23,952 nucleotides of DNA from a virus. Shown here piece after piece: positions 1 through 6,001 of the stretch. The position numbers were made by a program, and so were the translations under genes. Positions within the stretch are counted from its first letter, which is position 1. Each line of letters starts with the position of its first letter. The notes under the pieces are model-generated. The model made no database searches. It was not told where the DNA came from and saw only the letters and a program-made list of their open reading frames with translations. The DNA is taken from positions 1 through 23,952 of the IMG/VR virus record IMGVR_UViG_3300025630_000055; one strand, given 5' to 3'.

Positions 1-16
1 CCCCGCCAGTAACACC

Positions 17-997
17 TTGGAAAATCACGGGTCGACGGTCGTAAACCTTCACGAGGCCCGGCACACTTTCCGGCTTCCCATGCTCCGGCCCGGCCTCGCC
101 GCTTTGCAATCCTACCTGGCCGAGATCGACCGCCCGCCGTCGGTTGCGGGCGATGCGCTACACGTCACGGCCCGGCGCGCCGCGACGGTCATGTTCGATA
201 TTGCCGCGAACCACGCGGCGAGCTCGGCCGACGACCTGGCCGACCTCGGCGACGACGTGGTCGAGCTCGCGCTCGAGACCCTCCGGCTCGCGAACGCTAT
301 CGACGGCCTCGACCTCGAGGCCGCGCTCGAGCGCCGGGTCTATCTCGAGGCCGAAGTCGCCCGCGCCGAAGGACGGCGGCCGCCGGCGCCCGATTGGCTC
401 GCCGAGGAGGCCGAGCCCGAGGCGCCCGAGCCGAAGCCGGAGGAGCCGCCGGCGGTCGAGCGGCGCGCGTATCTGGTCGAGGGTCTGGCGCTCGAGCTCC
501 TCCGCTCGCTCGCGCCGGCGCCGCATGGCAAAGCGCGCGCGCCCATGACCGAGGCCGAGCTCGCGGTCCTCGACCAGCTCGAGGCGCTCGGCCTGGTGGC
601 GAGGTTCCGCGAGGACCGCGACGACCGCGAGCTCTCCGGGCGGACGCATTACGGGGAGGCGTTTCTCGAGACCCTCGACGCTATCGCCCGGATCGACCCG
701 GCGCCGGTATCGCCCCGCCGGGTCGGCGGTCTCGCCGTCCACATGCTGCGCCAGGTCGCCGGGTTTGGCGCGGACGGATATCCGCGCCGGCTCCTCGAGG
801 GAAACCGCTTAGAGGCGGTCGTCGCTCTATTCGAGCTCGGCCTCGTCGCGACGCACGAGGAGCGCCGCACGGCCGGCGACGCGGTCGACCCGCGCCGGTT
901 CCGCGTCACCGGCGCCGGGCGGGAGTTTCTGGCGCTCTTGCATCACATGGAAACCCACGGCCGCACGCCGGCCGCAACCGAGGAGGCCCCGCAATGA
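17..997 (+). CDS. Unrecognised protein with two winged-helix-like repeats, 5' end uncertain
   Basis: I do not recognise this protein. The frame is open to the left edge of the window. The first possible start is TTG at 17, with no Shine-Dalgarno before it, so the true start may lie outside; an ATG at 80 is the next candidate. Residues 40-115 look alpha-helical and Ala/Asp/Leu-rich. Residues 130-150 are a Glu/Pro-rich linker. The second half holds two similar blocks (about 155-225 and 235-315), each running from a helix with LALELLRSL or LAVHMLRQV, through a helix with LEALGLVARF or LFELGLVATH, to a final helix (AFLETL or EFLALL). That pattern suggests duplicated winged helices, so DNA binding is a guess. 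The end overlaps the next gene by ATGA, so the two are probably translated together. Confidence 0.72.
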   Translation: MENHGSTVVNLHEARHTFRLPMLRPGLAALQSYLAEIDRPPSVAGDALHVTARRAATVMFDIAANHAASSADDLADLGDDVVELALETLRLANAIDGLDLEAALERRVYLEAEVARAEGRRPPAPDWLAEEAEPEAPEPKPEEPPAVERRAYLVEGLALELLRSLAPAPHGKARAPMTEAELAVLDQLEALGLVARFREDRDDRELSGRTHYGEAFLETLDAIARIDPAPVSPRRVGGLAVHMLRQVAGFGADGYPRRLLEGNRLEAVVALFELGLVATHEERRTAGDAVDPRRFRVTGAGREFLALLHHMETHGRTPAATEEAPQ

Positions 998-1248
998 ACG
1001 TCCTTCACTTCCCGTATACGATCCGGACCGCCGTCGCCGGCGCGCCGGTCGCCCTCGCCCGGCTCGCGATCACCCGCCGCGCGGCCGAGCTCCTGGTCCG
1101 CCAGGAGGTCGCACGGGTCGGCGACGAGCCGGTCGAGGTCACGCTCGAGGAGCGCGGTCCGGACGGCCGCCTCGTCGCCGTGACGCGCCGGCGCCTGAAT
1201 TGCACCGGCCCGGAAGATCACCAGGCGCTCGCCTCTTGTGTCTTATGA
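994..1248 (+). CDS. Hypothetical 84-residue protein
   Basis: A small protein of no family I recognise. The start is well supported: ATG at 994 follows an AGGAGG seven bases upstream and overlaps the previous stop in an ATGA junction. Residues 1-45 contain a helix rich in Ala, Leu and Arg (LARLAITRRAAELLVRQEV). Residues 46-70 read as alternating strands (PVEVTLEERGPDGRLVAVTRR), so a small helix plus beta-hairpin fold is plausible. It has two cysteines near the end (C70, C82) and no obvious metal site. It is co-transcribed with the gene before it and followed by a 62-bp gap holding a large dyad. Function unknown. Confidence 0.7.
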   Translation: MNVLHFPYTIRTAVAGAPVALARLAITRRAAELLVRQEVARVGDEPVEVTLEERGPDGRLVAVTRRRLNCTGPEDHQALASCVL

Positions 1249-1257
1249 GGTAAGTCA

Positions 1258-1287
1258 CTAGATGTTCGTTGTACAACGATCTTCTAG
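1258..1287. promoter_or_regulatory. 30-bp near-perfect dyad, candidate operator
   Basis: The 30 bases are symmetric about 1272/1273, with 13 of 15 base pairs matching. The core CGTTGTACAACG (1267-1278) is a perfect palindrome extended by T/A, and the ends are CTAGA and TCTAG. The only mismatched pairs are 1263/1282 and 1265/1280. The site is AT-rich compared with its surroundings and sits in the gap between two rightward genes, 23 bases before the ATG at 1311. A binding site for a dimeric or tetrameric regulator is the simplest reading. A recombination or attachment core is possible but nothing else supports it. Confidence 0.55.
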
Positions 1288-1310
1288 AACGGCCTCGGAG
1301 ACCGAACCCC

Positions 1311-1814
1311 ATGCAAACCGCTACCACCGCCCCCGCGAACCATCCGGCCCAAGCCCCGAAGATCCTGCGGGTCTGCCAGGAATGCGGCGCCGACTTCCGG
1401 ACCTTCCGGGTCGACGCCGTGTTCTGCTCGCGGACGTGCTCGACGAATTGGACGAACCGGGAGAAGCGCCGGGCGGTCGAACTCTATCGCCTGGCGATGG
1501 AGCACCGGCGGTCACGCGGGCGCGGTCACGTTCAATTCGGCGATATCACCGGCCTCCTCGACCGTTTCATCGCCGAGGACCGGGAGCGCGAGCGCGGGAA
1601 CGGAGGGCTTTGGGAGCCGAAGGCTCGCAAGGTGCGCGAGGTCATGTACAAGGGGAAGGTCGTCGGCACCGTCGAGGACGTCGGCGGCGAATGGTACTGG
1701 CGCGCGCAGGCGCCCGGCGCGAAGCGGGACACCAGCCGCCGGCACCGGCATTCTCCGGCCTCGGCCGTCCCGGTCCGCTACCTTGTGAACCGCAAGCCGG
1801 TTTTCGCGGACTAG
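1311..1814 (+). CDS. Zinc-ribbon protein, phage/alphaproteobacterial type
   Basis: The 167-residue protein has a four-cysteine zinc-binding motif near its N-terminus: C22, C25, C39 and C43 (C-x2-C-x13-C-x3-C, with the second pair in FCSRTC). A basic helix follows (NREKRRAVELYRLAMEHRR, 49-67), a combination I associate with small zinc-ribbon proteins of alphaproteobacteria and their phages. The C-terminal third (about 114-160) is beta-rich and basic. I chose ATG 1311, which has GGAG about ten bases upstream; the frame is open upstream to a TTG at 1269, but that lies inside the dyad. It probably binds nucleic acid or a protein partner; the target is unknown. It ends just before the terminator hairpin shared with the opposing late operon. 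Confidence 0.78.
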   Translation: MQTATTAPANHPAQAPKILRVCQECGADFRTFRVDAVFCSRTCSTNWTNREKRRAVELYRLAMEHRRSRGRGHVQFGDITGLLDRFIAEDRERERGNGGLWEPKARKVREVMYKGKVVGTVEDVGGEWYWRAQAPGAKRDTSRRHRHSPASAVPVRYLVNRKPVFAD

Positions 1815-1840
1815 AACGTCTGGCGTCAGAACGCATAAGA

Positions 1841-1874
1841 CAATGGCCGCCGAGGAGCTTCCCGGCGGCCGTTG
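1841..1874. terminator. Hairpin between convergent operons
   Basis: GGCCGCCG (1845-1852) pairs perfectly with CGGCGGCC (1863-1870) around a ten-base loop, and the stem extends through a T-G pair and CAA/TTG. It lies between the zinc-ribbon stop (1814) and the DUF1353 stop (1893), so transcripts meet here. The plus-strand side is followed by CCGTTTGG and the minus-strand side by a weak T-containing run. A bidirectional terminator is the likely role; the T tracts are poor, as is common in GC-rich genomes. Confidence 0.65.
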
Positions 1875-1892
1875 CCGTTTGGAGCTCCCCCG

Positions 1893-2285
1893 TTAGAGCT
1901 CCCGCCAGGCCCGCCACCCGCCGAGACGGACGCCGGCGTAGAACAGCCAGCGCCGGGCGCGCGGGACGCCGAGCTCGCGCATCGCCTCGAGGAACACCCG
2001 GTCGGCCGCGCGCCGCGTGAGGCCGGGATACGCCTCGGCCGAGGCCCGGACGTAGAGGTAATCATGAACGACGGCCGCCGGCAGTTGGCCGCCGTCGACC
2101 CGGTAGGCGAGCCGGGCGAGACCAGGGAGCGAGGTTAGATCGGTCGTGAAGCCGGCCGGGACCGAGATCCAGCCGAGGGCGGCCGAGTGAAACCCGAACG
2201 GCTCGAGGAGCGACCAGGTCCTCGAGCCCGACCACTCGAGCCGGAGGCGGCCGGAGAACCGCCTCCGGTCCGGGCGGGAGCCCAT
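1893..2285 (-). CDS. DUF1353 family phage protein
   Basis: A 130-residue protein with the hallmarks of DUF1353: GFTTDLTSLP at 45-54, VVHDYLY at 72-78, and a helix with ADRVFLEAM at 94-102. The family is common at the end of phage structural or lysis operons, and its biochemical role is not established as far as I know. The conserved His-Asp pair could suggest an enzyme, but this is speculation. I chose ATG 2285, one base after the previous gene's TGA, because the upstream in-frame sequence belongs to the preceding genes in another frame. It is the last gene of the late operon and ends just before the shared terminator hairpin. Confidence 0.85.
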   Translation of the reverse strand: MGSRPDRRRFSGRLRLEWSGSRTWSLLEPFGFHSAALGWISVPAGFTTDLTSLPGLARLAYRVDGGQLPAAVVHDYLYVRASAEAYPGLTRRAADRVFLEAMRELGVPRARRWLFYAGVRLGGWRAWREL

Positions 2286-2286
2286 G

Positions 2287-2439
2287 TCAGCCGCCGGCGA
2301 ACGCCGAGGCCGCGACCCGCCAGAGTGCCGCAAGCCAGTCCGGGAACACCACACCGAAGGCGCCGGCGATCGACACCAGGCCGGCGCCGACGCCCGACCA
2401 CACCGCCGGCCGGCGATACCAGGCGCGCGGCGCGGTCAC
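2287..2439 (-). CDS. 50-residue membrane protein, holin candidate
   Basis: A very short gene starting at GTG 2439, whose codon overlaps the lipoprotein stop in a GTGA junction. After a basic N-terminus (residues 2-10, with three Arg) comes a hydrophobic stretch from about 13 to 31 (VWSGVGAGLVSIAGAFGVV), then an amphipathic or second membrane-touching segment (33-48, PDWLAALWRVAASAFA). The size, charge pattern and position next to a lysozyme-like gene and a lipoprotein fit a small holin, but no family motif proves it. The long upstream extension of this frame overlaps the lipoprotein and lysozyme genes and is not credible as coding. Confidence 0.62.
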   Translation of the reverse strand: MTAPRAWYRRPAVWSGVGAGLVSIAGAFGVVFPDWLAALWRVAASAFAGG

Positions 2440-2660
2440 TTCGCGCCGCCGCAGTTGAGGAGCGGCAGGCCGTCCGACACGTCGTCGCGGATCTTCTGTT
2501 TCGCCTCCTCGGCGACGCCGTCGCAGTAGAGGGCGCGGCCGGTCAGGACGACACCGGAGGCGAGCGCCAGGGTCGCCGGGTCGCACGCCGCGACCGAGCT
2601 CGCCACCAGGCCGAGCGCGATCGCCGCGCCGAGCCGGGAGGCCCGTCGGTTCCGCTTCAT
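2436..2660 (-). CDS. Small lipoprotein of the lysis block
   Basis: A 74-residue protein with a lipoprotein signal: basic start (MKRNRR), hydrophobic stretch 10-24 and lipobox VAAC with the lipidated cysteine at 26. The mature part is about 49 residues with two further cysteines (Cys51 and Cys70) that could form a disulfide, and ends LLNCGGAK. ATG 2660 is preceded by GGGAG about nine bases upstream; an in-frame ATG five codons earlier lacks a good ribosome site. Its place among lysis genes suggests an outer-membrane spanin (Rz1 type), although Rz1 proteins are usually proline-rich and this one is not. It would be exported and anchored in a membrane of a Gram-negative host. Confidence 0.75.
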   Translation of the reverse strand: MKRNRRASRLGAAIALGLVASSVAACDPATLALASGVVLTGRALYCDGVAEEAKQKIRDDVSDGLPLLNCGGAK

Positions 2661-2788
2661 GTTGAATTCTCCCATCCGAGGACCGGCGCCAGGCGCGCGC
2701 CGGAGCGCCCCGGCGCCACGCCGGCGCCGAGCTCGAGGACGGCCAGGCCGAGGACCTGGCCGTCGATCCGGTAGAGGCGGAAAGCGGT
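2657..2788 (-). other. Start-less 43-codon coding frame after the lysozyme-like gene
   Basis: Directly after the TAG that ends the lysozyme-like gene, the same frame stays open for 43 codons and ends at TGA 2657, which overlaps the lipoprotein ATG in an ATGA junction. Nearly every codon ends in G or C, as in the real genes, and the translation is protein-like (TAFRLYRIDGQVLGLAVLEL, then a Gly/Arg-rich part and PVLGWENST). There is no ATG, GTG or TTG in its first 23 codons. It could be a gene that lost its start, the C-terminus of the lysozyme-like protein made by reading through TAG, or a gene with a non-standard start. A choice cannot be made from this sequence alone. Confidence 0.5.
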
Positions 2789-3304
2789 CTAGGCCGCCTC
2801 GCGGTAGAAAGGCGCCACCAGGCGCCGCCAGTCCGCGAGCCATTTCTCGACGGTCCCGGCGCCGGCGGCCGTGTTCCAATGGTCCTTCCAATAGCGCGCC
2901 AGGCCGACCAGGTCGTCGGCCGCCGGGAGCGGCGCCGGGACGCGGTAGTACAGCAGCCGGGCAAGCGCCGTCTGATAGACCAGGTCGCCGGCGAGACGGA
3001 CCTCGAGAGCGGCCGGCGCCGGCGCCAGGTAGGCGCCCAAGCGATCGCGCCAGGCCGGCCGGTAGGCGAGCCAGGAGCGCGCGAAATCGTCGACTACCCA
3101 CGGCTCGATCTGATAGATCCCGCGCGCCACGCCAGGCCGGCCGCCGGCCGCGTTCTGCCGGAGCTCGCCGAGTAGGCTCTCATGCGCGGCCGTGCCGACG
3201 AGGAGGCGCTCGGCCGCCGGCGAGGCGAGGCCGAGGTCGGCCAGGACGGGACGGAGCACGTCGCGGACCAGGTCGTCGGTCGCGATCCCGACATGCCGGC
3301 TCAT
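2789..3304 (-). CDS. Lysozyme-like glycosidase, endolysin candidate
   Basis: A 171-residue protein resembling the lysozyme/transglycosylase superfamily. The N-terminal half has TAAHESLLGELRQ (38-50) with Glu42 placed like a catalytic glutamate, followed by GIYQIEP (62-68), the Gly-x-x-Gln motif typical of these enzymes. A C-terminal helical part includes LPAADDLVGLARYWKDHWNT (about 125-144). It probably cuts peptidoglycan glycan strands during lysis, or locally during entry. There is no signal peptide, so release to the periplasm would need a holin. Its ATG overlaps the stop of the coiled-coil gene (ATGA). An unusual feature is the coding-like frame that continues after its TAG stop. Confidence 0.72.
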   Translation of the reverse strand: MSRHVGIATDDLVRDVLRPVLADLGLASPAAERLLVGTAAHESLLGELRQNAAGGRPGVARGIYQIEPWVVDDFARSWLAYRPAWRDRLGAYLAPAPAALEVRLAGDLVYQTALARLLYYRVPAPLPAADDLVGLARYWKDHWNTAAGAGTVEKWLADWRRLVAPFYREAA

Positions 3305-3660
3305 GACGGCCGCCCCCGGACGCCCTCGAGGACGCGGTCGAGGCGCTCGGTTAGCCGGCCGATCTCGGTCGCGATCCGGTCGACGGCCGCTTGCACCGCG
3401 CCGGCGGTCGCAAACCGCTCGGCCGAGGACACCCGCCAGGCGTCGAGGGCGGCGTCGACCTCCCGGATCTCGTTCCGGAGCTCCCGGCGGACCGCGTCGA
3501 GCTCGGCGTGACGCGCCGCGCGCTCGGCCTCCTGGCGCTCATGGAGCATCCGGACCGCGTTGCGGCGCCTGTTGTCGAGCTCCCGGAGCCACCACGCCAC
3601 CGCGCCGATTGCCGGCAACGCGAGCCAGCGAAGAACCTCCCACCAGGCGTCAAAGGTCAA
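3301..3660 (-). CDS. Membrane-anchored coiled-coil protein (holin or inner-membrane spanin candidate)
   Basis: A 119-residue protein with one membrane segment at residues 7-25 (WEVLRWLALPAIGAVAWWL) and then a charged, almost continuous helix (26-115) with heptad-like spacing of Leu, Val and Ile. This design resembles inner-membrane spanins (Rz type) and DUF2730/Mu gp25-like proteins; I cannot separate them. The start is a TTG at 3660, supported by GGGAGG five bases upstream, with no better in-frame start nearby. The gene follows a hairpin and is coupled by ATGA to the lysozyme-like gene. Together with the lipoprotein downstream it could form a two-part spanin complex linking the inner and outer membranes. 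Confidence 0.72.
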   Translation of the reverse strand: MTFDAWWEVLRWLALPAIGAVAWWLRELDNRRRNAVRMLHERQEAERAARHAELDAVRRELRNEIREVDAALDAWRVSSAERFATAGAVQAAVDRIATEIGRLTERLDRVLEGVRGRPS

Positions 3661-3669
3661 AGCACCCTC

Positions 3670-3700
3670 CCAAACGACAACGGCCGCCCGGAGGCGGCCG
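3670..3700 (-). terminator. Hairpin between tail and lysis genes
   Basis: CGGCCGCC (3681-3688) and GGCGGCCG (3693-3700) form a perfect eight-pair stem with a four-base loop. On the minus strand the stem is followed by TTGTCGTTTGG. It lies between the fibre-assembly-like stop and the TTG start of the coiled-coil gene. It may partly stop tail transcription before the lysis genes. The sequence 3670-3688 matches the reverse complement of 1864-1882 at 18 of 19 bases. Confidence 0.55.
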
Positions 3701-3729
3701 ACAATGGCGAATGCGCGCGAGCTGGAGGA

Positions 3730-4365
3730 CTAGGCCGGCGCCGGCCAGGTGACGACGGCGGCCGCGCGCATGGCCGCCAGGTAGCCGGAGAGATCGGCGC
3801 CGGCGTCCCCGGCATAGGCGGCCATCGCCGCGTCATGCTCGAGCGCGATCGCCGCCTCGACCTGGTCCGAATGCGCGCGCACCGGGACGACCTGGTCGCG
3901 CCAAACCGCCTCTATCGCGTCGGCCTCGGCGATCTCGGCCGGCGAAGCGGTCGCCTGGACGATCTTACGGAGAAGCTCGACGCCGCGAGCCGTCAAGTTG
4001 CGTTGCTTCCACTCCGGCAGGCGCGCCAGGATCTCGGCACCGGCCGCCGCCTTGACCGCCGCCACCAGGCGGTCGCGCTCGACCGACCAGGCGGCGACCA
4101 GGCCGGCGCCGACGAGCGGCGACCTGGTGGTCTCGTAGACCTCGCCGGCCACCCGGTCCAACCACGGTCCGACCTCGACGACCACGGAGCCGAACTCGTC
4201 GGCGTGGCGGCCGATCGCATAGACCCCGAAGCGGTCCCGAGCATCGCCGGCGGACATCCCGCCGGCGAGCGGCGATGTCGGCGCGATCAGAGCGGCGAAG
4301 CGGCCCGTCTCGACAACCTCGCCGGCGACCACCCTCGCGCATTTGGTTCCAGAAAACACGGTCAT
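3730..4365 (-). CDS. Tail fibre assembly-like protein
   Basis: A 211-residue protein at the end of the tail genes, just after the fibre and LamG genes. Residues 117-135 (LPEWKQRNLTARGVELLRK) carry the W-K-Q-R-N signature seen in many phage tail fibre assembly and chaperone-like proteins. The N-terminal 80 residues look beta-rich, and the C-terminal part is Ala-rich helix. It may help fold or attach the fibre, or be a minor tail part. ATG 4365 follows AGGAGG nine bases upstream. The family is weakly defined, so the specific role is an inference from motif and position. Confidence 0.65.
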   Translation of the reverse strand: MTVFSGTKCARVVAGEVVETGRFAALIAPTSPLAGGMSAGDARDRFGVYAIGRHADEFGSVVVEVGPWLDRVAGEVYETTRSPLVGAGLVAAWSVERDRLVAAVKAAAGAEILARLPEWKQRNLTARGVELLRKIVQATASPAEIAEADAIEAVWRDQVVPVRAHSDQVEAAIALEHDAAMAAYAGDAGADLSGYLAAMRAAAVVTWPAPA

Positions 4366-4381
4366 ATCTCGCCGCCTCCTA

Positions 4382-5104
4382 TCATTCGGCCAGGATGCTG
4401 TCAGGCACGTTCAAGGTCGCGCCGGTCGAAACCGCCACGCCCTTGTAGATGCGGATATCCGCCACATAAGCGTTGATCTTTGAGCCGCCCTGAATGTGAC
4501 CGATCGAGACCCGGTTAGCGTTCTGGTAGACGGTCCCGGAAAAGGCCACGGTGGCGACAAGCGAGCCGTCACGATACGAGCGAATATTCGAGCCATCGTA
4601 GGTCAGCGCGAAATGGTGAAACGCCGTATTGTCAGATGCCCCGATGCTTCCATTCGCCGCCCAGCCGCTCCCCGTCGTCGAGACGTAGAACAGCAGATTG
4701 CCGCCGTCCGCATAGCCGACGAGCATTGAATACGAGTCCGTGCCGGCGCCGAATTGCAGAACACTCGAACTTCCCGCCGCCGTGATCCGGCGATGAAAAA
4801 ACATGACCGACCAAGAACCGGAGCCAAGCTGGAAATCGGTCGTGACCGGCGCCAATATCTGTTGGTTGCCGGAGCCAGGGAACGACGCGGCGCCTCCGTA
4901 GAACTTCTGGACGCTGGTTTGCCACGATGCCGCGCCACCATCGGTCAAGGTTTTCGGGTTAGGCGAGTAGTCGGTCACGTCGAGCGCCCCGCCGCCGCCG
5001 TCCGTCAACGGCAACAGCAGAACCGCGTTGTCGCGGTTTGGGTCAGGATTGAGGCGCACGCCGCCCGCGACGAACATTCCGAATGACACCGCGCCGATCG
5101 GCAT
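4382..5104 (-). CDS. LamG/concanavalin-like lectin domain protein, receptor-binding candidate
   Basis: A 240-residue protein made mostly of a laminin-G/concanavalin-like jelly roll (about 25-225). The sign-posts are AASFPGSGNQQI (72-83), a strand with WSVMFFHRR (98-106), HHFALTYDGSNIRSYRDG (163-180) and VADIRIYKGV (214-223). Such domains in phage tails usually bind host surface glycans or are virion decorations. I chose ATG 5104 because it has GGGAGG seven bases upstream; the frame is open further up only inside the fibre gene. Base composition is lower in GC than in neighbouring tail genes, which suggests a separately acquired domain. A structural decoration role is the alternative. Confidence 0.82.
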   Translation of the reverse strand: MPIGAVSFGMFVAGGVRLNPDPNRDNAVLLLPLTDGGGGALDVTDYSPNPKTLTDGGAASWQTSVQKFYGGAASFPGSGNQQILAPVTTDFQLGSGSWSVMFFHRRITAAGSSSVLQFGAGTDSYSMLVGYADGGNLLFYVSTTGSGWAANGSIGASDNTAFHHFALTYDGSNIRSYRDGSLVATVAFSGTVYQNANRVSIGHIQGGSKINAYVADIRIYKGVAVSTGATLNVPDSILAE

Positions 5105-5118
5105 TCCACGCCCTCCCG

Positions 5119-5988
5119 TTAAGCGAAATCTTGCCCGACCACACGGCCGAGCCACGTCGCCCCCTGGTCGAGCGTGAGAAAGACCAGCACATCGGAGGCC
5201 CCCGCCGTCGACGTGATCGTCGGCGGCGTGCCGCCCTCCCATGCGACCGACGCCGGCCATGTCACGGTTCGGCTGCCGGTGCCGTCCTGGGTCAACGACA
5301 GGAAGAACGAACTCGCCCGGAACGCCGTCGCCGAGTGACCGGAAAAGGTCAGGGTCGCGTTTGCCGTCAGCGTCAGATCGAACACCGAGCCGTTGTCCAG
5401 GTTGATCTCGTATGCCGAGCCCGTGTCCGCCGTCACAACGATTTCGGAATAGTCGACGAGCGCGGCGCCGGAGAGCGAGCCGCCGGCGAACGCCGCGCCG
5501 CCGGACAGGGTCGCCAGACCGCCGACCGTCAACGCGCCGGTCATGGCCAAGTTGAGAAGAGCGGAAATCGACTTTCCATTCGCGTCGAGATTGGCCGACA
5601 GTTGCGGCGCGGCATCGAGCGCGAGCCTGGCGGAATACGCCGCCTCGTAGCCGATCACCCAATCCGTGACCGCCCCCGCACCGTCCGCGAACGTCGCCTC
5701 GATCGCGAGCGCGGTCCCGGAAAAGGACGCGACCGTGCCGACGAAGAACTTAGACGGATCGGCGGCCGAGGAGCCCCGGACCGTCGCGCCGACCGTCAAC
5801 GGCCGCTCGGTCGCGGTCTGGTCCGTCGTGAAGGCGAGCGCCCCGGTCGCCGGCGCGACCGAGCTCGAGGACGTGACGGCCATGCCCTCGAGCGCGCTCG
5901 TGGTCGCCGTCAACTGCGCCATAACGCTATTCCATAGCTCGTACCAATCGTCGCCCTTTGCGACCGTGAAACCGGAGAAATTCGTCAT
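5119..5988 (-). CDS. Tail fibre or stalk protein
   Basis: A 289-residue protein of repetitive Ser, Thr, Ala and Gly composition. Residues 1-40 (FTVAKGDDWYELWNSVMAQL within it) may be the virion attachment part. Residues 125-175 include ANLDANGKSISAL and short repeated strands typical of trimeric stalks. The C-terminal domain (about 180-289) has the recurrent fibre pattern: SLTQDGTGSRTVTWPASVAW, then GGTPPTITSTAG and VLVFLTLDQGATWLG. ATG 5986-5988 follows GAGGAGG eight bases upstream. It is probably a fibre or fibre stalk; the LamG protein next door may be the true host-binding part. Confidence 0.8.
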   Translation of the reverse strand: MTNFSGFTVAKGDDWYELWNSVMAQLTATTSALEGMAVTSSSSVAPATGALAFTTDQTATERPLTVGATVRGSSAADPSKFFVGTVASFSGTALAIEATFADGAGAVTDWVIGYEAAYSARLALDAAPQLSANLDANGKSISALLNLAMTGALTVGGLATLSGGAAFAGGSLSGAALVDYSEIVVTADTGSAYEINLDNGSVFDLTLTANATLTFSGHSATAFRASSFFLSLTQDGTGSRTVTWPASVAWEGGTPPTITSTAGASDVLVFLTLDQGATWLGRVVGQDFA

Positions 5989-6001
5989 TGCGGAGACCTC
6001 C

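Noticed and set aside
1236-1264. Sigma-70 type promoter (TTGTGT and TAGATG) before the zinc-ribbon gene
   Set aside because: The spacing is right but both boxes match poorly. The dyad itself is better supported.
5105-5662. Upstream extension of the LamG gene into the fibre gene
   Set aside because: The extension is antifeatured Arg/Gly-rich sequence, while ATG 5104 has a strong GGGAGG ribosome site.
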